Part shown: piece by piece, positions 1 to 11,900 of the stretch
Layout of the letters: every line of letters begins with the position of its first letter
Position numbering within the stretch: the first letter of the stretch is position 1
Source of the DNA: Carya illinoinensis
Taxonomy: Eukaryota > Streptophyta > Magnoliopsida > Fagales > Juglandaceae
Direction: 5' to 3'
DNA length: 64,000 nt
NCBI RefSeq assembly: GCF_018687715.1
Contig: NC_056766.1
Location: forward strand, 17,974,001-18,038,000
The notes under the pieces: generated by a model
Databases searched by the model: none
The model's input: only the letters and a program-made list of their open reading frames with translations
What the model was told of the DNA's origin: nothing
Made by a program: the position numbers and the translations under genes

Positions 1-650
1 GAAGCTGTTGCAGAGGGCTTAATAGAGGATGGAAACCAATATTGAGCAGGAAAAGAACTTTCACCAAACACAACATGTCTGCTAAGAATAATTTTTCAAG
101 TTGCAGGACTAAGACATCTATAAGCCTAAAAATATGCATTTTTTGGATCTAAGCATCAACTTGTGATGGTTGTATGGTCGAATGAGAGGGAACCAAGCAC
201 AGGCAAATACCTTAAGGAAGGTGCCATTTGGTTGCTTGTGAAGTAGTTTGAAATAAGGTGACTGATGTTTCAAAAAAGCAGTAGGCAAGCAATTAATGAG
301 GTAAACAGTAGTGTTGAAAGCATCAACCTAGTAGTCTAAGGGCAGCTTGGACTAAGAAATCAAAGCTAGACCAGTTTCTACTATGTGTCTATGCTTTCTT
401 TCTGCTAAACCATTATGTTGAGCATTATAAGGGTATGATATTCTACGTGTGATACCAAGTGTTTCAAGGAATTGATTGAATCTATTCGAAATGAATTCAC
501 CACCACCATCTGAATGAAAGGCTTTGATTTTCTTAGATAAGCGATTTTTAGCCATGCATTTGAACTTAACAAAGCATTCAAAAGTTTCATATTTTGATTG
601 TAAGGAATAAATCCAGGTGAATCTTGAAAAATTGTCAATAAAAGTCACAT
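1..650 (-). pseudogene. Copia integrase catalytic core, broken
   Basis: The reading frame 648-352 carries the centre of a Copia integrase: an FID..SR..W stretch, then HSDGGGEF around the second catalytic aspartate, then NGLAERKHRHIVE around the catalytic glutamate. The D and E of the D,D,E triad are therefore visible; the first D would lie just upstream. Below 352 the homology continues in other frames (a YLINCLP stretch, then NGTFLKVFACA), so at least one frameshift is present. The integrase would join the cDNA to host DNA. No complete frame remains. Confidence 0.85.
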
Positions 651-794
651 AATACTTGTAACCATTGTTTGAAACTATAGGTGAACTCCAAAGATCTAAA
701 TGTATTATTTCAAGAGGTTCAGGGTTACATTATGAGACTCAAAGAAAGGTAAAGCTTTAGATTTTGCTAATTGACAAGATTCACACAATGAATA

Positions 795-1300
795 CTACTT
801 AAGAGACTTAGTGACAGGAAGTTTCACTAAGGATTTGATTTTGTCAAAGGTAGTGGTAGCTGGATGACCAAGTCTTCTGTGCCAAGTGATTGGATCAGCA
901 GTGACTCCAAGAAAGGTAGTGATCTTCTTGGTTTTATTCATTTGATTGGTGAAGAAGGTTGGAGACAGTCCATTCTTATTGAGCCCTTGCAAAAGTGTCT
1001 GGCCCGTGCATTTGTCCTTCACAAAGTAATGAGATTCAATTAATACAAATAAAAAATGATTATTTGAACATAATTTCTGTATAGAAAGTAAGTTTGTAGC
1101 AACTGATGGATAGTGAAGGATATTATTCAATTTGAAAGGAGTGCTAGAATTAAAGAGAACTGCAGAACCTTGATTGGCAATTGTCAAACCTATTCCATTG
1201 CCCACAACAATTCCCTCATCATCTTTGTATGGTTCTTGATAGATAAGTTCTCCAAAGCTGCTGTCACATGAGTGTTTGCACCACTATCAATATACCAAGC
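795..1300 (-). pseudogene. Copia protease and GAG-pre-integrase segment, broken
   Basis: Near 1280 the minus strand encodes WYIDSGANTH, the aspartic protease active-site motif DSGA preserved. A frame change near 1210 leads into 1205-795, which encodes the end of the protease (LNNILHYPSVATNLLSI) and then WHRRLGHP, the signature of the GAG-pre-integrase zinc-binding segment. In the family this region matures the polyprotein and precedes integrase. The frame break between protease start and end shows the copy is inactive. Confidence 0.8.
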
Positions 1301-1306
1301 CTGCTC

Positions 1307-1918
1307 TTATGAGTGTTCCATTGAAAAAATTGTTCTTACTGCCATTGCAGCTAGTTGAGTAGGTGGATGCTTGCCTTGATAAGCAGAAACCATACGTTTG
1401 TAGTAGTCTAAGGCTGAATGTCCCATTTTTCCACAAATTTGGCACAGTGCCCTATTGGAGTTACCAACAGATTGATGTTGGTTGCCAAGTAGAGTTTCAA
1501 AATTCAGAAGTTCAGCGTGAAAGTCCTGAAATGTCGTGGGAACATCACAAGCATCAAAGTTGTAAGAGGTAATAAAAGGAGTATATGAAAGACTCAAACC
1601 ACCCATTATGTAGGAGATGAGATCATCTACTGATTTGCCTATAGCCATCAACTGGTCAGCCCATGATTTGGCAAGACCAAGATACTCAGCACAAGTTTGC
1701 GATCCAATCCTGTTACTAGAGATGTCCACACTTGTCTAGAGGTGTTCAATCCATATATAGAGGACAGAACTATCTAAGACAAAGTGGTTGTAAACTAGCC
1801 AAGAAGATACTGGTCTTTCTTTCACCACAATAAGTAATCTGGGTTGATTACTGTGGTTGTCGTTCTGTTTCATCAGTGGAGAACTAATGGGGGCATGGTT
1901 CTGTGCCATCAACAACAC
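1307..1918 (-). pseudogene. Copia gag with degenerate zinc knuckle
   Basis: The frame 1729-1307 matches the gag polyprotein of plant Copia elements (UBN2 type): a helical capsid-like stretch with YLGLAKSWADQLMAIGKSV, then a zinc knuckle CQICGKMGHSALDYY. The knuckle should be CX2CX4HX4C; here the last cysteine is tyrosine. The part 1918-1736 is the N-terminal gag in another frame (MAQNHAPISSPL). Gag would package the element RNA. The lost cysteine and the frame break mark it as a pseudogene. Confidence 0.8.
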
Positions 1919-2101
1919 CCATCAGTTCATGGCTCTTGAGAATAGGAAGAAATTATGAAACCTAATTTAAATAGTTTGAACCATCTAACTTGGTGGAAAT
2001 GTGATATGTAATACTTGGTAAGGGAAAGGTGTTGGTACGAGTAGATGAGTCCATGTTCAAAACGGGATCAAATGAGTGTTCCTATGGTTGCTTTGATACC
2101 A

Positions 2102-2260
2102 TGAAAGAATAGAGGAAGAAATGGTTTGGTTCATACCAACCAGTATTGTATTCCATCATATAAATATAGCTGTAGGCTATGTACAAAATTAAGAAAGTAT
2201 ACACAAAAGGAAATGTACATGTAAGGAAAATATACACAACGTAATCAATGATTTACAACA
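2102..2260 (-). repeat. 5' LTR end of the Copia remnant, with adjacent PBS
   Basis: On the minus strand the LTR ends in TTCTTTCA at 2102 and is followed directly by TGGTATCAAAGCAACC (2101-2086), one base different from the initiator tRNA-Met primer site TGGTATCAGAGC. That fixes this boundary. The outer boundary is less sure. TGTTGTAAATC at 2260 is a possible TG start, but the LTR could extend to about 2300. Confidence 0.7.
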
Positions 2261-2342
2261 GATTAATCCTAAGAATAAATAGAAGTCAACTATACTTAGT
2301 CTTGCTATCTTGAGCAATCTTGCCATTTGAGAGATCTTGAGA

Positions 2343-2921
2343 TTAAGCAGCAGATGGGGAAGGAGATTGAGTTGGATCATTACTGATGATATCATTAACA
2401 ACCATATGGGTGGACATGTCACTATTCTTCCTTACACGAAAGTGCTGCCCAATTGCTTGCGAAGTAGAAGCTGATTCATTCTGCTGCTGGGAAATTAGAG
2501 TTTTCAAGTCATGCCCAACTGCTTGCGAAGTAGAAGCTGATTCGTTCTGCTGCTGGGAAATTAGAGTTTTCAAGTCATTGGCCATCAGAGCAAAAGCTTC
2601 AACATTGGTATCGGTTTTGAAAGTTTTATTGGAAATGGGGAGATCAGAAAGGTTGGTTGTGGGGGAGCCTTTAAATCCCCAATCTAAAAGTTCTTCTCCT
2701 AAGAAATGGCCTCTTTCAATGAACTTTGCGCTTAAGGAGGAAGTTCCATCCCCACAGGTATTGGTTCGAAAGTTAATTACTGTTCCCTGTGTGATGAAGA
2801 GCATTTCAACAAGTGGTTCACCTTCTCGGACAATGTAGGTGTGCTTATTGTAGTACACTGGCTTGAGACTGGAGCAGAGCGATTGCAATAGTCTTTCACT
2901 TTCTGTCTCAAACATTGGCAC
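2343..2921 (-). CDS. CNGC exon 7 (nucleotide-binding domain and tail)
   Basis: The acceptor is atgctag|G, and the exon ends at TAA 2345-2343 after 192 codons. It encodes [30 protein letters not shown], the phosphate-binding cassette region [10 protein letters not shown], and LPISNKTF...[11 protein letters not shown]. After this the family normally continues into a calmodulin-binding IQ helix. Here a 22-residue Gln/Ser-rich unit is present twice, followed by a Pro/Ser-rich end. Confidence 0.85.
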   Translation of the reverse strand: MPMFETESERLLQSLCSSLKPVYYNKHTYIVREGEPLVEMLFITQGTVINFRTNTCGDGTSSLSAKFIERGHFLGEELLDWGFKGSPTTNLSDLPISNKTFKTDTNVEAFALMANDLKTLISQQQNESASTSQAVGHDLKTLISQQQNESASTSQAIGQHFRVRKNSDMSTHMVVNDIISNDPTQSPSPSAA

Positions 2922-5900
2922 CTAGCATACAAAAAATCAAAGACGTTTATATCAAGGTGTATGTATTGATGATGTTGTGTTGTATATGCATTTATGTTTC
3001 ATCTTTGCCGGATATTTTTCTTTCTGTTCAAGATCAAGGTAGAAAAGTGTAAAAGACTTGAAATTATGCGTTCGAGCGTCCACATCCTCTCTTTTTTTCC
3101 CCCAAAGTTTTCCCATTTTTAACTAACAAATTATTAACTTCGAGCTAACCAATTTAGAAACACCTTACATCTCATTTCCAAACTGTTTATTCATTCTATT
3201 TAAATATTAATTTTTTAAAACTTTCTAATTTATTATTATCTTATTCTTATGATCAATAAACCATTGCTCTCTCTTATTAATATTTGCTAAATTATTTTAA
3301 TGGTGAAAACATTAAAAATGAAAAATTAATTTCAATTTATTGTGGAAGACGCATTATCTTTTATAAGCAGGACTAGTCTTCTGGACGTAATATATTTGTA
3401 GTATATGCACGCATGCCCATATAAGTAATGACAACAAATACAAAAAAACTAGTATGAGCATTAACAGGTCGATATACAAATCGAGTCAAGCAAGCTTTTA
3501 AAAATTATTGAATATTGATTAAAAATTATATTTTGACCTCACCGAATAAGCTAGCCGTAAGCGAATTTAAAAACTTTAAATTAGTGTTGCTCAAGTCCAG
3601 AGGTCTAAAAACTTCTTTTTAATTGAAATTAACTCTTACCGAAGTGTTGGCAACCTCAAATATTATAGAGAATGGAGCGTGTGCCGGAGAGAACTGCTAT
3701 AAATATAAAGAGATTACATAAAGTAAACTCATATACTGATGTGATTTCATAAAATCCATTAGATCTATTTTATTATAAAAGTAACTTTACTATTTGACGT
3801 ATCATATCAATTTGTAAGTTTATTTTTGTTTAATTTATTTGTGGCTAAAATATTTTCCTTTTAAGAATAGATGAAAAAAGGACTCACTTTCTTAAGCAAG
3901 GGCAAGCAAAGATGGCACTTGATGTCCCTTTGAAGTTCTGTTGAAAGATGAGGAAGTGGATTCTTTGCATCAACATCTATATTGTCCTGTAATATAACCC
4001 GTCGTATATAGGCCATGATTTCCCGTTTTAAATCATTGAGCCCATTTCTAGATATCCACAACTCTATGTCTCGTTCTTTACTTTTCACCTTTTGTATAAT
4101 CTCATCTCTTCTTTCAGTTACCAACTGCATGCATGTCTGCAACATATATAGCAAGTTTAACACATTTAGTCCTATTGGCAAATTAGAACACGTAAAAGAT
4201 GTAGGTAATAATGCAAGCACAGAAGAAAAATAAAACATTCAGGAAAAAAAAGAAGCACAAGTATATTATATTTAAGAGGGAATTACCTAGTTGATTATTC
4301 TTTAGTATTTAACTTGGAGAGAAAAAATAATTATTACATTTAGTTGATTATTCTTTAGTATTTAACTTGGAGAGAAAAAATAATTATTAAATTTACTAAT
4401 ACAAATAATAAACCCGAAAAAGAGAAGATTGGGATGGGAAACAAATGGGCTAAATATATTGCCTATAAATAAAAATGATTGTTTTTTCATATTTAACCGT
4501 TAAAGAACTTTCTAACTACGATTCCTGTTTTAGCCTAAACTCTTCTTCCGGAAGTTGGTCTCACTCCTCTGATATAGAGGCTCTCTGAATCTCTCCCTGT
4601 CTAGGTACAAGGTGGTTCCATCATTTTAGGTTGTCTACAACACGGAGTTCCCGGTTTCCAAGCGTGTTCACAGGGGTTCAGGTAGCCTTTCCTATCATCC
4701 AACGACGATGGAGGAAGAATTGGAAGACATGTATAAGTAGTTACCATTATCAGAAGTGGAAAATGAGGAGGTCTTAGTGGAGTCAAAGTTGCTGGAGGAA
4801 ACCATCTCAAGAGGGGAGAGATGTTTGATCATGTCACTAATCATTGAACGACACTACAACAAGGAAGCTTTTAAGCAAACTATGAGAGATTTGGAGGTTG
4901 GTGAAGAACATCACTTTCAAAAACTTGGGTCTAATAATGATCCTAGTGGAGTTTGAGAACTGCAGAGATCGAGACAGAATCTGGGAAGAAGGTCCTTGGT
5001 CTTTTGACAATAATCTTGTCTTGATGAAGGATATGGAGGGAGGGCTGCAAGTAAGCAAGATTCACTACATGAAGCATCATTTTGGATCTGTTTGCATGAC
5101 CTTCCACTCCATGCAATGAGTGTCAAAGTGGGGAGATTGATAGGGGAATCCATTGGAGAAGTGGAGGAGGTGGATGCAGAGGAGGATAGACGGGCTTCAG
5201 GGGAATACCTCAGGATTAGAGTCAAGGTGGACATTTCAAAGCCACTGATGAGGGGGCAAGAGGTTAATTTAGGGAAACTTGGTACTCACTAGGTCCGTTT
5301 CATATATGAGCGCATGCCGAATTTCTGCTATGCTTGCAGTTGGATGTGCCATGGCCACAGTTAGTGTGCCCAATGGAAGTCTAATGAAGATCAATATGCA
5401 GAGGCGGGGCTGGTGGTGCACCTCCAACAGGAGCGACAGACAAAAATTCAAAGGGCAGGAAAAGTTGGTGAACACAAAAATCAAGTTGCTCGGAATGTTT
5501 CCCTAGAGCTGACGGCAGAGGGACAGGGCACCTTTCACAAAAATAGAGTCAACATCAACCTGGGGGACATAAAGGAATGTCGAACATAACCCCTTAATAT
5601 CACAAGGAAGATCAACGAAAGTGAAAATAGGTGGGATAGGAAGCTATCGAACCTACAGGCAAGGATGTAGAAGAAAGAGGAAAAGCAAACACACAAAAAT
5701 GGAAATACCTATCGGGCCAACCACACATGGTAGTAGTGAATGAAGGGGCCTTGGTGGAGTGCCCCATAGCCCAATTTGAAGCCCAGCCTATGAAAACTAA
5801 TGGCAAGAAATGGCAATGGATTAGCAACCATCCTACTATTCAAAAAACACCAAAAGTAGTTACTACAAACCTGAAGAGGGAAAGGACTCGAATGGGTGGA

Positions 5901-8900
5901 GACAGAAGTGAACATCATAAAGAATCCCAGAAAATATAAAGGCTCAAAGGCAAGGGCCAGGACGTTAGTATGGAGCTATCGGTAGAGGTTGATCACCAGC
6001 CCTGCCAAGATGAAGCTTATAAGTTGGAACTCCATGGGGCTTGGGAACCCCTAGGGAAAGTCCCGAAATTGTATTTCTACATTCTACAAAAAACAAAATT
6101 GTCATCAAGGAGAATGCAGGTAATAAAATTTAAGTTGGGCTTTGATTGCTGTCTAGCAGTGGTTAGTGAGGGAAGAAGTAGCAAACTTACCAAGTGTTGA
6201 GAGCTGTTCTGACACAGAGATGATTCTAAATAAAGAATGGACAAAATTTAACGTGGTTCGGCAATTGCCTACGTCCACAGCTGCTGTAATTTCACTATAA
6301 AATAATTTTTACAAAAACCTCTCTTGTAAACTCTCTCTGCTCACCCACTCTCTCCTGTATCTTCTCTGCACAACACTACATGCAGCACACTCTCTCTGTT
6401 TTCTCTCTACACTTCTCTGCTGCACACTCACCTCAACTGAGCTCTCTCCTATTTATAGGAGAAAGCCGCCTACAATTTTTTCGGTGCAGTGATTTACGAA
6501 AGAATTGAGGCGTCACTTGCTGCAGACACTGTGCGTGTCTGCAAGTGGCGCCTAACATGTCAAGGAAGGAAACGGTACATGATTCACTGTTCACCATTTT
6601 GTCTCCACTCATAACAATCTCCCACTTGGAGACAAATGAGTCTACATATCTTCATAGCGACCATTACAGCAACTTTAAGTCATGCCTTTAAGTACGAAGG
6701 CCAACTGAAGCTATACACAGCTTCAGTTTGTCAGCAGTAACTACTTTTGTAAACATGTCTGCTGGGTTCTCTGCTCCTCGAATCTTCTCAAGTATCAGTT
6801 GTCCACTATCGAGAAGAGATCGGATAAAATGGTATCGCAACTATATGTGTTTTGTTCTGGAATGAAAGGCTGGATTCTTTGCAAGAAAAATAGCACTCTG
6901 ACCATCACTGTGCAGAATACCTTTTTCATTCTTCTTTCCCAATTCCTCCAAGAATGAATGCAACCAAACCAATTCTTTCCCTGCTTCAGTTATAGCAACG
7001 TATTCTGCTTCTATAATTGAGAGAGAAACAATCTTCTGTAATTTAGAAGCCCACGATACAACTATACCACCCAGTGTATACACAAATCCAGTAGTACTTT
7101 TTCTGCTGTCAACGTCACCTGCTAAATTAGCATATACACATCCCTGTAGTTTTAAACCTGCTTTTATAAAGCATAGTAACATATCTGAAGAGCCTTGTAG
7201 ATATCTTAAAATCCACTTGACTGCTTCCCAATACTGCTTTCCTGGATTACTCATGTACCTGCTCACAGCTCCCACTACTTGTGCAATATCTGGCCTTGTA
7301 CAGACCATGGCGTACATAAGACTACCAATAGCAGATGCATAGGGTATTCTGTTCATGCATTCTTGCTCTTCCTTCGTCTTTGGCGACTGATCCTTAGTTA
7401 GTCGAAAGTGACTAGCTAAGGGTGTGCTCACTGGTTTCGCCTTGTCCATGTTAAACCTTCTTAGCACCTTCTTCACATACTCCTCTTGCGAGAGCTTAAG
7501 AGTATCATTAGACCTGTCTTTAATAATTCTCATACCAAAGATTTGTTTTGCAGCACCCAAATCCTTCATCTCAAACCGTTTTGACAACTGCTTCTTTATT
7601 TTATTGATCTCCTCGATGCTTGAACCTGCAACGAGCATATCATCCACATACAACAGTAGGATAATATAAGAGCTGTCAAAGTTCTTCATATAGCAACAAT
7701 GGTCAGCCTGCATTCTTGTAAATCCATTACTACACATGAAGTTGTCAAACTTCCGGTACCATTGTCGTGGAGCTTGTTTTAAGCCATACAAGCTCTTCTT
7801 CAGTTTGCAAACTAGATTCTCTTTTCCCTTCACTGAGAATCCTTGTGGCTGGTGCATATAGATGTCTTCCTCCAAATCACCATGAAAGAATGCAATCTTC
7901 ACATCTAATTGCTCAAGATGTAGATTCTCTGCAGCCACAATTGCTAACACTAGCCTGATCGTGGTCAATTTTACAACTGGGGAGAAAATATATGTGTAGT
8001 CGACACCTTCTTTTTGTTGAACTTCACGACCATTCTGGCTTTGTAACGCTTGCTACCATTGTGTTCTTCCTTAATTCTGTACACCCATTTATTGTGCAAA
8101 GCCTTCTTGCCTTTTGGAAGTTTAGTTAGCTCTCATGTCTGATTTGACATCAGTGACTCCATCTCATCTTGCATGGCTTTCTCCCACTTGATCGAATCTT
8201 CAATTTGTAGAGCTTCATCATAACTTTCCAGTTCACCACTATCTGTTCGCAAGATGTAGTGCAGAGATGGTGAGAACCGCTGTGGTGGCCTGATTGTCCT
8301 TGAAGATCTTCGAATAACAGTGAGTGGTGTACGTTGTTCGATCTGTGTATCATCATTTTCTTGATCCTCGTTCTGATCAGTGTTGACTCGAGTAACATCA
8401 AAGTCAACAACCTCAGGTTTCCTTGGCTGCTTCTCAGGTTTAGCTTGTGACTTAGTTTTGTACAGAATCTGCTTATTAAATATCACATTTCTACTTCTGA
8501 TGATTTTGCGATTTTTATCATCCCAAAATCTATAGCCAAATTCTTCATCACCATAACCAATGAAAAAACATTTTCTAGATTTGGCTTCTAACTTGTTACG
8601 ATCAGTAGAATCTCTATGAACATATGATAAACAGCCAAAAACTTTCAAATAGGAAAGATTTACCTTGTTTCCGCTCCAGACTTCCTCTGGTAGATCAAAC
8701 TTTAAGGGAACTGAAGGTCCCCGATTAATCAAATAGGCTGCAGTGTTAACTGCATCAGCCCAAAAATATTCAGGCAATCCTGAATTCAGCCTCATGCTTC
8801 TGGCACGTTCGTTGAGAGTTCTGTTCATGCGTTCAGCTACGTCATTCTGCTGCGGTGTCCCGGGAATAGTTTTCTGAAATCTAATCCCATTTGCAGCATA

Positions 8901-11900
8901 GAATTCTTTGAACCCTCCGTCGATGTACTCTCCTCCATTGTCTGACCTCAGACATTTTAACTTCAAGCCTGTTTCATTTTCAACCATGGCTCTCCACTTC
9001 TTGAAAGTATCAAATGTGTCAGATTTATTTTTCAAAAAATAAACCCATACTTTCCTGCTTGAGTCATCAATAAAGGAAACATAGTACCGCGATCCTCCAA
9101 GAGAAGCGACTGGGGATGGCCCCCACAAATCTGTATGCACCAACTCCAATTTTGTAGATTTTGGAGTTCTACCATTTTTCAGGAAACTAACTTTTTCTGC
9201 TTCCCAAAAATGCAACCTTCACACATGTCGAAATTAGTTGATTCCAACTTTGGTAACTTCCCCTTGGATAATAGTATTTTCATTCATTTCTCACTCATGT
9301 GACCAAGCCTTTGATGCCATAGGTTGGCATTTGCATCAGCAATTGCAACAGTATCTCTAATACTTGAAGTCATGTATAGAGTACCTGTTTTTGTGCCTCG
9401 AGCTACTACCATAACTCCTTTTGTTATCTTCCACGTGCCACCGGTAAATAGTACTGAATGCCCATCAGCATCAAGTTGTCCTATAGAAATCAGGTTCCTC
9501 ATGAGCTTGGGAACATGTCGCACCTTCTGTAGCAACCATGCACTTCCATTGGGCAGATTGATTGGTACATCTCCCATGCCTTCGATTTCCAACGCTTCAC
9601 CATCTGCTAAGTACACCTTCCCGAAATCACCAGTGACATAATTCTGCATGATTTCTCGGTGTGCTGTAGTGTGGAATGAGGCTCCTAAATCTAACACCCA
9701 AGATTCAATTTGGTTGTCGACTGAAAGGAGTAAGGCATCTCGGAGATCTTCTGTTGTGGCATTAGCGGAGTCATGTTCATTCTTCTTCTTTGTTTCCTTG
9801 CAATTATTTTTGAAGTGGTCAATCTTGCCACAATTCCAGCACTGTACTTGTCTTCCAGACCTAGATTTACTTCTGCCTCTTCGGGACTTTGACCTGCCCC
9901 GATTTGAATTTCTACTAGCTCCTCTACCTCTCGTCTCGAGATTTAAGGCAAAACTGGAAGTTGATGCTTCTCCTGTATCTCTTTTGCGAACTTCCTCGCT
10001 AAGAATATGGTCCCGGATATCTTGATACTTCATCTTTGTTTTGCCATAAGAATTGCTAACAGCTGTTCTCATGGCCTCCCAGCTTTTTGGCAATTGAGTT
10101 AGAGCAATCAGTGCACGTACTTCATCATCAAATTCAATCCCCACTGAAGGTAATTGATTGATGATGGTGTTGAACTCATTCTGATGCTGAATAACTGGAG
10201 TTCCTTCTGCCATTCTCAAGTAGAATAGCTTGTACATCAAATGCACTTTGTTATTAGCTGATGGCTGCTCGTACATGTCTGATAAAGCTTTCATCAAATC
10301 CGTTGTGGTCTTTTCCTTTCCCACATTGTGTGCAACTGATCATGACAGTGTTAGTTGAATGACTCCCAACACTTGTCTATCAAGGAAACTCCAATTTTCA
10401 TTTCTCATGTCATCTGGCTTTCTTCCCAGGAGGGGAAGATGTAGTTTCTTCCCAGGAATGGAAGATGTAGTTTCTTCCCATAGAGATAATCCTCTATCTG
10501 CATTCTCCAGTAGGCAAAGTCTGTACCGTCAAATTTCTCAATACCAACACCTTTAGTTTCTTCTCCAACCATAACTTTACAAATGAGTTCAAATTTAAAC
10601 AAACAAAGATCATCGTTACGTCCGAAACACTCGAATTAGCTAGAAACGAGTCTGGAATGATCCAAATAGTTTGTCAGCACTATTTGATCGTCGCGATGGA
10701 ACTCCAACTGGCGTGATCTAGCCCAAAATGATCTGCAACACATGGATGGTTCAAATCGAATGTACTAATGGCGAATCTCAAAATTTCAACCGTACGGATG
10801 AGTCAGGAATGATCCAAATAGTTGGAAAGCACTATTTGATCATTGAAATCAGACTCCGAATGGCTTAGATCTAGCCCAAAAAAGATCTGAAAAATGGATG
10901 GTTCTGATCTGTCTGGCGCATGTGATGCACGCGCTGCACAGTGCTAGTGGGCGGCGAGTGGGCGCGTGTATTACACGCACTACAGCACTATGTGTGCGTG
11001 GGGGAGAGTGAGGCGAGTGTAGTACACGCGCTGATCTTCTGTAGGGCGCATGGGGGCGTGTGTCGGTCATGCGTCTTCAACCTCTGGATCACGTGGGGGC
11101 ACGTGGGGGTGTGTGGATCATGCGTCTTCAACCTCTGGAGCGTGTGGGGTGCATGCGTTGCAGCAGATGCACGCGCCGATCTTCTAGGTGCGCGTGTGGG
11201 CTCGTCTGACCTCCATTTTTTATTCTGTTTGCTGCAACGGATTCGTCTCGATGTGAGGAACACCGTGGAGTTGTCAAAATCTGATTTTGAGCAACTTGAA
11301 TTTTTGGACAGCTCGAACCAGAGCTTTGATACTAGTTGTTGAGAGCTGTTCTGACACAGAGATGATTCTAAATAAAGAAGGGACGAAATTTAACGTGGTT
11401 CAGCAATTGCCTACATCCACAGCTGCTGTAATTTCACTATAAAATAATTTTTACAAAAACCTCTCTTGTAAACTCTCTCTGCTCACCCACTCTCTCCTGT
11501 ATCTTCTCTGCACAGCGCTACACGCAGCACACACTCTCTGTTTTCTCTCTACACTTCTCTGCTGCACACTCACCTCAACTGAGCTCTCTCCTATTTATAG
11601 GAGAAAGCCGCCTACAATTTTTTCGATGCAGTGATTTATGGAAGAATTGAGGCGTCACTTGCTACAGACACTGTGCGTGTCTACAAGTGGCGCCTAACAT
11701 GTCAAGGAAGGAAACGGTGCATGATTCACTGTTCACCATTTTGTCTCCACTCATAACACCAGGTTATGGCAAAATGAGACCAACCTCTTGGTAACAAGTT
11801 ACTCAAAACACCACATCAGTGCTTACAAAACAAAAAGAGAAGGGGGATTTTAACATGAGTGTACGGGCATCCAGATACAACAAGAAGAGAGGAAACATGG

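Larger units (their letters stand above)
1..2260 (-). mobile_element. Ty1/Copia retrotransposon remnant, 5' part
   Basis: Read on the minus strand, the order is LTR end, primer-binding site, gag, protease, GAG-pre-integrase and integrase core, which is the Copia order. The element runs off the left edge of the window, so reverse transcriptase, RNase H and the 3' LTR are not seen. The frame is broken several times: gag and protease are in different frames, and the integrase after about position 350 shifts frame again. It lies 80 bp beyond the CNGC stop codon and on the same strand, so it is probably within or just past the CNGC 3' UTR. It is a dead copy. Confidence 0.9.
6195..11758 (-). mobile_element. 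Full-length inactivated Copia retrotransposon inside the LINE
   Basis: This 5,564-bp element has two 422-bp LTRs bounded by TGTTA...CAACA on the minus strand. Flanking 5-mers are CCAAG (6190-6194) and CCAGG (11759-11763), a target duplication with one change. Internal order on the minus strand is PBS, leader, gag, protease, integrase, reverse transcriptase and RNase H, then a polypurine tract. The LTRs differ at about 14 of 422 positions by eye, 12 of them transitions. Coding lesions include at least four stops and two frameshifts. Confidence 0.95.

Noticed and set aside
10941..11342. 133-codon open frame on the plus strand
   Set aside because: It lies antisense in the GC-rich, repetitive Copia leader and ends at the LTR border; no protein features.
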